Source of the DNA: Micromonospora noduli
GTDB lineage: Bacteria; Actinomycetota; Actinomycetes; Mycobacteriales; Micromonosporaceae
DNA length: 64,000 bases
Direction of reading: 5' to 3'
Assembly: GCF_003264365.1 (NCBI RefSeq)
Contig: NZ_PYAK01000004.1
Coordinates: forward strand, 124,001 to 188,000
In this document: piece by piece, positions 59,044 through 64,000 of the stretch
Layout of the letters: each line of letters starts with the position of its first letter
Position numbering within the stretch: position 1 is the stretch's first letter
Notes under the pieces: model-generated
What the model saw: only the letters and a program-made list of their open reading frames with translations
The model's database searches: none
What the model was told of the DNA's origin: nothing
Translations under genes and position numbers: made by a program

Positions 59044-60037
59044 GACAACACCTCACTGGGATCTGCGGTACGAACGTCGGGACCGGTGCCGTCCGGCCGG
59101 ACCAGGTGGCACGCGGCCATGCCGTCGCCGATGGCGGTCTGCGCCGGCACCTCCGTCGCGCACCGGTCGAAGGCGAGCGGGCACCGGGTCCGGAACCGGC
59201 AACCGGACGGCGGGTCGAGCGCGGACGGCAGGTCGTCGCCGAGCAGCACCGGCTGGCGGTGGCGCTGACGCACCGGGTCGGCCACCGGCGCGGCGGAGAG
59301 CAGCGCCTGCGTGTACGGGTGTGCCGGCCGGGCGAAGATCCGCTCGCGGCTGCCGGTCTCGACGAGTTGACCCAGGTACATGACCGCGATGTCGTCGGCC
59401 AGGTACTCGACAGCGGAGAGGTCGTGGGTGATGAAGAGGCAGGCGAACCCGATGTCGCGTTGCAGGTCGGCGAGGAGGTTGAGCACCGACGCCTGCACTG
59501 ACACGTCGAGCGCGCTGGTGGGTTCGTCAGCGATGAGCAGCATGGGCTCGGAGATCAGGGCCCGCGCGATGCTGACCCGTTGGCGTTGCCCGCCGGAAAG
59601 CTCGTGGGGGTAGCGACGGGCCACCTCGGCGCGCAGGCCCACCCGTTCGAGTTGGGGGGCGACGCGGGCGTCCCGCTCGCGCCGGGAGATCCGCTTGCCG
59701 GCCAGCCGCAACGGCTCGGCCACGATCTCGCCCACCAGCATGCGCGGGTCCAGTGACGCGGCCGGGTCCTGGAAGACGATCGACACCGCGCCGCGATGGG
59801 GACGCAGTCGCCGTCGGGACAGGTGGGTGACGTCCGTGCCCGCGATCCGGACAGTTCCCGCCGTCGGTTCGACGAGCCGCACCACGCATCGGCCCACTGT
59901 GGACTTGCCGGAACCGCTCTCCCCCACCAGGGCCGTGACCCGGCCCCGGGGGATGGTCAGGGACACCCCGTCCACGGCACGCACCGGGCCGAAGTGCATC
60001 ACCAGGTCCGCGATCTCCAGGGCGTTCGGCTGCGGCG

Positions 60038-60041
<4 letters not shown>
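59040..60041 (-). CDS. Peptide ABC importer ATPase (DppF/OppF type)
   Basis: A 333-residue ATPase. Walker A GESGSGKST, signature ELSGGQRQR, Walker B LLIADEPTSALDVS, switch His in LFITHDLSAVEYLAD. The C-terminal oligopeptide extension has FRTRCPLAFDRC, whose cysteines hold a cluster in this family. The ATG at 60041 overlaps the stop of the first ATPase gene; the longer frame is rejected. It pairs with DppD to power import. Confidence 0.94.
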
Positions 60042-61050
<1,009 letters not shown>

Positions 61051-61054
<4 letters not shown>

Positions 61055-61938
61055 CGCCGGTCTCCCTTCGGGTCGAGGGCGTCGCGCAGGGCGTCACCGA
61101 AGACGTTGAACGCCAGCGCCAGACCCATGATCACCACGCCGGGGAAGACGGCGGCCCACGGTGCGCGGGCGGCGAACTGCTGGGCGGTGGCCAGCATGGT
61201 GCCGAGACTGGGCGCGGGTGGCTGGATGCCGAGGCCGAGGAAGGACAGCACCGCCTCGCCGAGGATCGCGGCCGGGATGGCGACAGTGGCCTGCACCAGG
61301 ATCACCGAGGTCGCGTTCGGCAGGATGTGCCGGGCCAGCACCCACAGGTCGCTCGCGCCGTCCACGACGGCCGCCGCGACGAAGTCCAGCGACTTGAGGC
61401 GCAGGGTGTCCGAGCGGACGACCCGGATCACCCCGGGGATCTGGGCGATGCCGATGGCCACCGCGGCGTTGCCGAGGCTGGCGCCCCGGATGGCCGCCAA
61501 CCCCACTGCCATGATCAGAAACGGAAACGCCAGCAGCAGGTCGGTGAAGCGCGAGATCACCGCGTCCCAGGCCCGGAAGTAGCCGGCGGCGAGCCCGAGC
61601 GGCACCCCGATGACCAGTGATGTGGCCACCGCCAGGAGCCCCACCTGCAACGACGCTCTCGCGCCGAGCATGATGCGGGAGAGGACGTCCCGGCCGAGGT
61701 CGTCGGTGCCCAACAGGTGCCCGGCGGTGCCGGGAGGTGCGAACGTACGGGCGAAGTCGGTCTGGTCGACCGAGTAGGGCGCGAGCCAGGGCGAGAGCAG
61801 CGCGATGACACCTGCCAGCGCGAGCACGACGAAGCTCACCACGGCGAGCGGGTTGCGCCGCAGCCGCCGCAGCACCCGGGTACGCCTGGTGATGCTGGCG
61901 GCGCCGGTCTCCGCCATCGGTACGGTGAGGACGGTCAT
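61051..61938 (-). CDS. Peptide ABC importer permease (DppC type)
   Basis: A 295-residue inner-membrane protein from ATG 61938, in the overlap with the DppB gene. GTDDLGRDVLSRIMLGARASLQVG is the DppC N-terminal motif; the EAA coupling loop is VVDGASDLWVLARHILPNA. Six membrane segments are visible. It forms the translocation channel with DppB. Confidence 0.94.
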
Positions 61939-62891
61939 GCCGGATCTCCCGTCACCCGGATGCGTGGATCGATGACCGAGTAGAGCAGGTCCACGAAGAA
62001 GTTGATCACGATGTAGGCGGCGGCGGTGAGCAGGACGACGGCCTGGATCACCGGGTAGTCCCGTTGGAACACCGCGTCGATGGTCATCTTGCCGAAGCCC
62101 GGCAGCCCGAAGATCTGTTCGGTGACGACCGCGCCCGAGATCAGCCCGCCGAGTTGGAGACCCACGACGGTCACCACCACGATGAGGCTGTTCCGCAGGG
62201 CGTGCCGGGTGATGACGGCGCGCGGGCGCAGCCCCTTCGCCTTCGCCGTGCGGACGTAGTCGGAGGAGAGCGAGTCCAACATCGCCGACCGGGTCTGCCG
62301 CATGATGATGGCGGCCAGGCCGGTGCCGAGGATCACGGCCGGCAGGACGATGTGGTGCAGGTTGTCCACGGGGTCCTCCAGAATCGGCACGAAGCCGGAG
62401 GCGGGGAAGAGCCCGGTCGCCACGGACAGGTAGAGGATCGCCAGCAGCCCCAGCCAGAAGTGCGGCACCGACAGGCCGATCAGGGCCAGGCCGTTGGCGA
62501 GCCACTCCGCCGGACGTCCACGACGGACCGCCGCGAGCACCCCGGCGCCGACGCCGAGCGCCGCCGCGATGAGGATCGCCAGGACGGACAGCTCGACGGT
62601 CACCGGCAGAGCGGTCGTGAGCATCGACGAGACCGGCGTACCGGTGCGGATCGACACCCCGAAGTCGCCCTGTGCCATGCGCTCCACGTACTGGGCGAAC
62701 TGCACGGGCAGCGGCTGGTCCAGCCCGTAGTGCCGGCGGATGGCCTCCAGGGCCTCCGGCGACCGGTCCTCCCCGGCCAGGGCGAGGGCCGGGTCGCCGG
62801 GGAGCGCCCGTACGCCGACGAAGACCACGATCGTCGACAACAGCAGGGTCAGCGCCGACTGCCAGGCGCGGGTGAGCAGATACCGGGCCAC
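61935..62891 (-). CDS. Peptide ABC importer permease (DppB type)
   Basis: A 318-residue permease. RYLLTRAWQSALTLLLSTIV starts it, FGVSIRTGTPVSSML matches the DppB periplasmic loop, and DYVRTAKAKGLRPRAVITRHALRNS is the EAA-loop region. It has six membrane segments. The substrate-binding protein gene ends 6 bp before its start. Confidence 0.94.
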   Translation of the reverse strand: MARYLLTRAWQSALTLLLSTIVVFVGVRALPGDPALALAGEDRSPEALEAIRRHYGLDQPLPVQFAQYVERMAQGDFGVSIRTGTPVSSMLTTALPVTVELSVLAILIAAALGVGAGVLAAVRRGRPAEWLANGLALIGLSVPHFWLGLLAILYLSVATGLFPASGFVPILEDPVDNLHHIVLPAVILGTGLAAIIMRQTRSAMLDSLSSDYVRTAKAKGLRPRAVITRHALRNSLIVVVTVVGLQLGGLISGAVVTEQIFGLPGFGKMTIDAVFQRDYPVIQAVVLLTAAAYIVINFFVDLLYSVIDPRIRVTGDPA

Positions 62892-62897
62892 GGCGGA

Positions 62898-64000
62898 CTA
62901 CTTGCCGAAGCCGGCGAAGGCCGCCCGGATCACGCCGTCCGGGTAGACCTGAAGGCCCTGGATCTGCTTGCTGACGGCGGTCAGGTTGCGCTGCCGGTAG
63001 AGGTAGATCAGGGCGTCGTCCTGCTGGAGCAGTGTGACCGCCTGCCCGTACAGCTTCCTGCGCTCCTCCACGTCGCCGGCCTGTCGGGCCTGGGTCAGCA
63101 CTGTGTCGAGCTGCGGGTTGCTGTAGCCGGCGACGTTCTGGCTGGCGCCGGTGCCGACGAAGTTCGTGATGTTGGCGTCCGGGTCGATCCGGCCGCTCCA
63201 CCCCAGTTGCAGCAGCTCGAAGTTGCCGCGGTCCTGCTCGTCGAGGAGCGACGAGTACTCCACCGGGTTGATCTTCAGGTCGAAGCCGCCGTCCTTGACC
63301 ATGGACTGCAACGCCTGGGCGAGACGCAGCGTGTCGGGGGTGTTCGAGGCGAGCATCGTCACCGTGTACGGCGTCTGCACGCCGGCCTCGGCCAGCAACT
63401 GCTTGGCTTTGGCGGGGTCGTGCGCCGGGCAGGTCTGCGCCTCGGGGGACGAGAACGTGCTCGCGGGCGAGATCGGGGAGCAGGCGGCGGCGTGCAGACC
63501 GTTGAAGACCGCGTCGACCAGGGCCTTGCGGTCGATGGCGTGCTCGAAGGCCTGCCGCACCTTGGCGTTCTGGGCGAGGGGGCGGTTGATGGGCTTGGGG
63601 GTGGTGCCGACGCCGTCGACGTTGCCGACGTTGATGGTCAGACCCTGGTAGCCGAGGGACTGCGACTGGAGGACGGAGACCGCCGTGTCCTGCCGGAGCG
63701 AGGCGACGTCCTGGGTGGATACCGAGTCGGCGACCTGCGCGTCGCCGGAGCGCAGGTTGGCGGCGCGGATGCTGGCGTCGGTGAGGATCCGCCATGAGAT
63801 GGCGTCCAGGTGCACCTTGCTCGCGTCGTAGTAGTTCGGGTCCCGCACCACCTCGACGGAGTTCTGCGGCACCCGCTTCGCGAACTTGAAGGGGCCGACG
63901 CAGACCGGCGCCGAGGCGAATTCGTCGCCCAGGGTCCGCAGCGCCTGCGCACTCATGATCATGCCGGCCCGGTCGGCGAGGGCCCCGAGCAGCGGTGCGA
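62898..64000 (-). CDS. Peptide ABC importer substrate-binding protein (SBP_bac_5), C-terminal part
   Basis: The gene runs off the right end; its visible part is about 367 residues and has no internal stop. APLLGALADRAGMIMSAQALRT, GPFKFAKRV, NVDG and VRQAFEHAIDRKALVDAVFNGL are the family pattern of DppA/OppA-type lipoproteins. The signal peptide lies outside the window. It delivers peptides to the DppBCDF complex and is the first gene of the visible operon, which ends with ggt. Confidence 0.94.
   Translation of the reverse strand, partial: APLLGALADRAGMIMSAQALRTLGDEFASAPVCVGPFKFAKRVPQNSVEVVRDPNYYDASKVHLDAISWRILTDASIRAANLRSGDAQVADSVSTQDVASLRQDTAVSVLQSQSLGYQGLTINVGNVDGVGTTPKPINRPLAQNAKVRQAFEHAIDRKALVDAVFNGLHAAACSPISPASTFSSPEAQTCPAHDPAKAKQLLAEAGVQTPYTVTMLASNTPDTLRLAQALQSMVKDGGFDLKINPVEYSSLLDEQDRGNFELLQLGWSGRIDPDANITNFVGTGASQNVAGYSNPQLDTVLTQARQAGDVEERRKLYGQAVTLLQQDDALIYLYRQRNLTAVSKQIQGLQVYPDGVIRAAFAGFGK

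Overview
The window is about 64 kb of very GC-rich, densely coding DNA with many GTG starts, 4-bp ATGA/GTGA gene overlaps and perfect GC-rich hairpins between convergent genes. Gene content (AfsQ/Cse-type signalling, a form I CO dehydrogenase cluster, OFA transporter, AurF-like diiron oxygenase, many TetR/LysR/MFS pairs) points to a soil actinobacterium. Micromonosporaceae, probably Micromonospora, is my best guess; it is an inference from content and style, not a search result. I saw no rRNA, tRNA, CRISPR array, integrase or transposase.

Layout. 0-4 kb: the end of a D-Ala-D-Ala ligase gene, then on the minus strand a response regulator, sensor kinase and GerMN-like lipoprotein operon, and a PAP2 phosphatase. 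4-10 kb: a very large secreted S8 protease with kelch repeats, bracketed by two paralogous winged-helix proteins. 10-16 kb: an oxidative metabolism cluster (diiron oxygenase; TetR, DUF4873, Baeyer-Villiger-type monooxygenase, SDR, alpha/beta hydrolase). 16-20 kb: TetR plus DHA2 efflux pump, then an OFA-type MFS carrier. 20-25.3 kb: a three-subunit formate dehydrogenase whose catalytic subunit is read through an in-frame TGA as selenocysteine, with a SECIS-like hairpin beside it. 25-31 kb: PrsW protease, a frameshifted propeller-like gene, an ABC exporter, ASCH and NUDIX proteins.

31-41 kb: a complete aerobic carbon monoxide dehydrogenase locus (XdhC; CoxM, CoxS, CoxL; XdhC-YHS; MobA-like; CoxD; CoxG; CoxE; LysR). 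CoxL carries the form I active-site motif, so true CO oxidation is expected. A perfect 19-bp-arm palindrome lies between the divergent xdhC and coxM. Formate and CO oxidation systems within 20 kb suggest a region devoted to oxidising one-carbon compounds for energy.

41-45 kb: FkbM methyltransferase, an LtaS-like membrane phospho/sulfotransferase and a CDP-alcohol phosphatidyltransferase, possibly a lipid or envelope-polymer locus. 45-57 kb: methionine aminopeptidase with a divergent XRE regulator, two MFS carriers, a secreted lactonase-like propeller, LysR, a VOC protein, two membrane proteins, a NarL-type two-component pair, a DUF1275 protein and GntR. 57-64 kb: a peptide ABC importer (substrate-binding protein cut by the window end) translationally coupled to a cytosolic gamma-glutamyltransferase-like enzyme, suggesting uptake and cleavage of gamma-glutamyl peptides.
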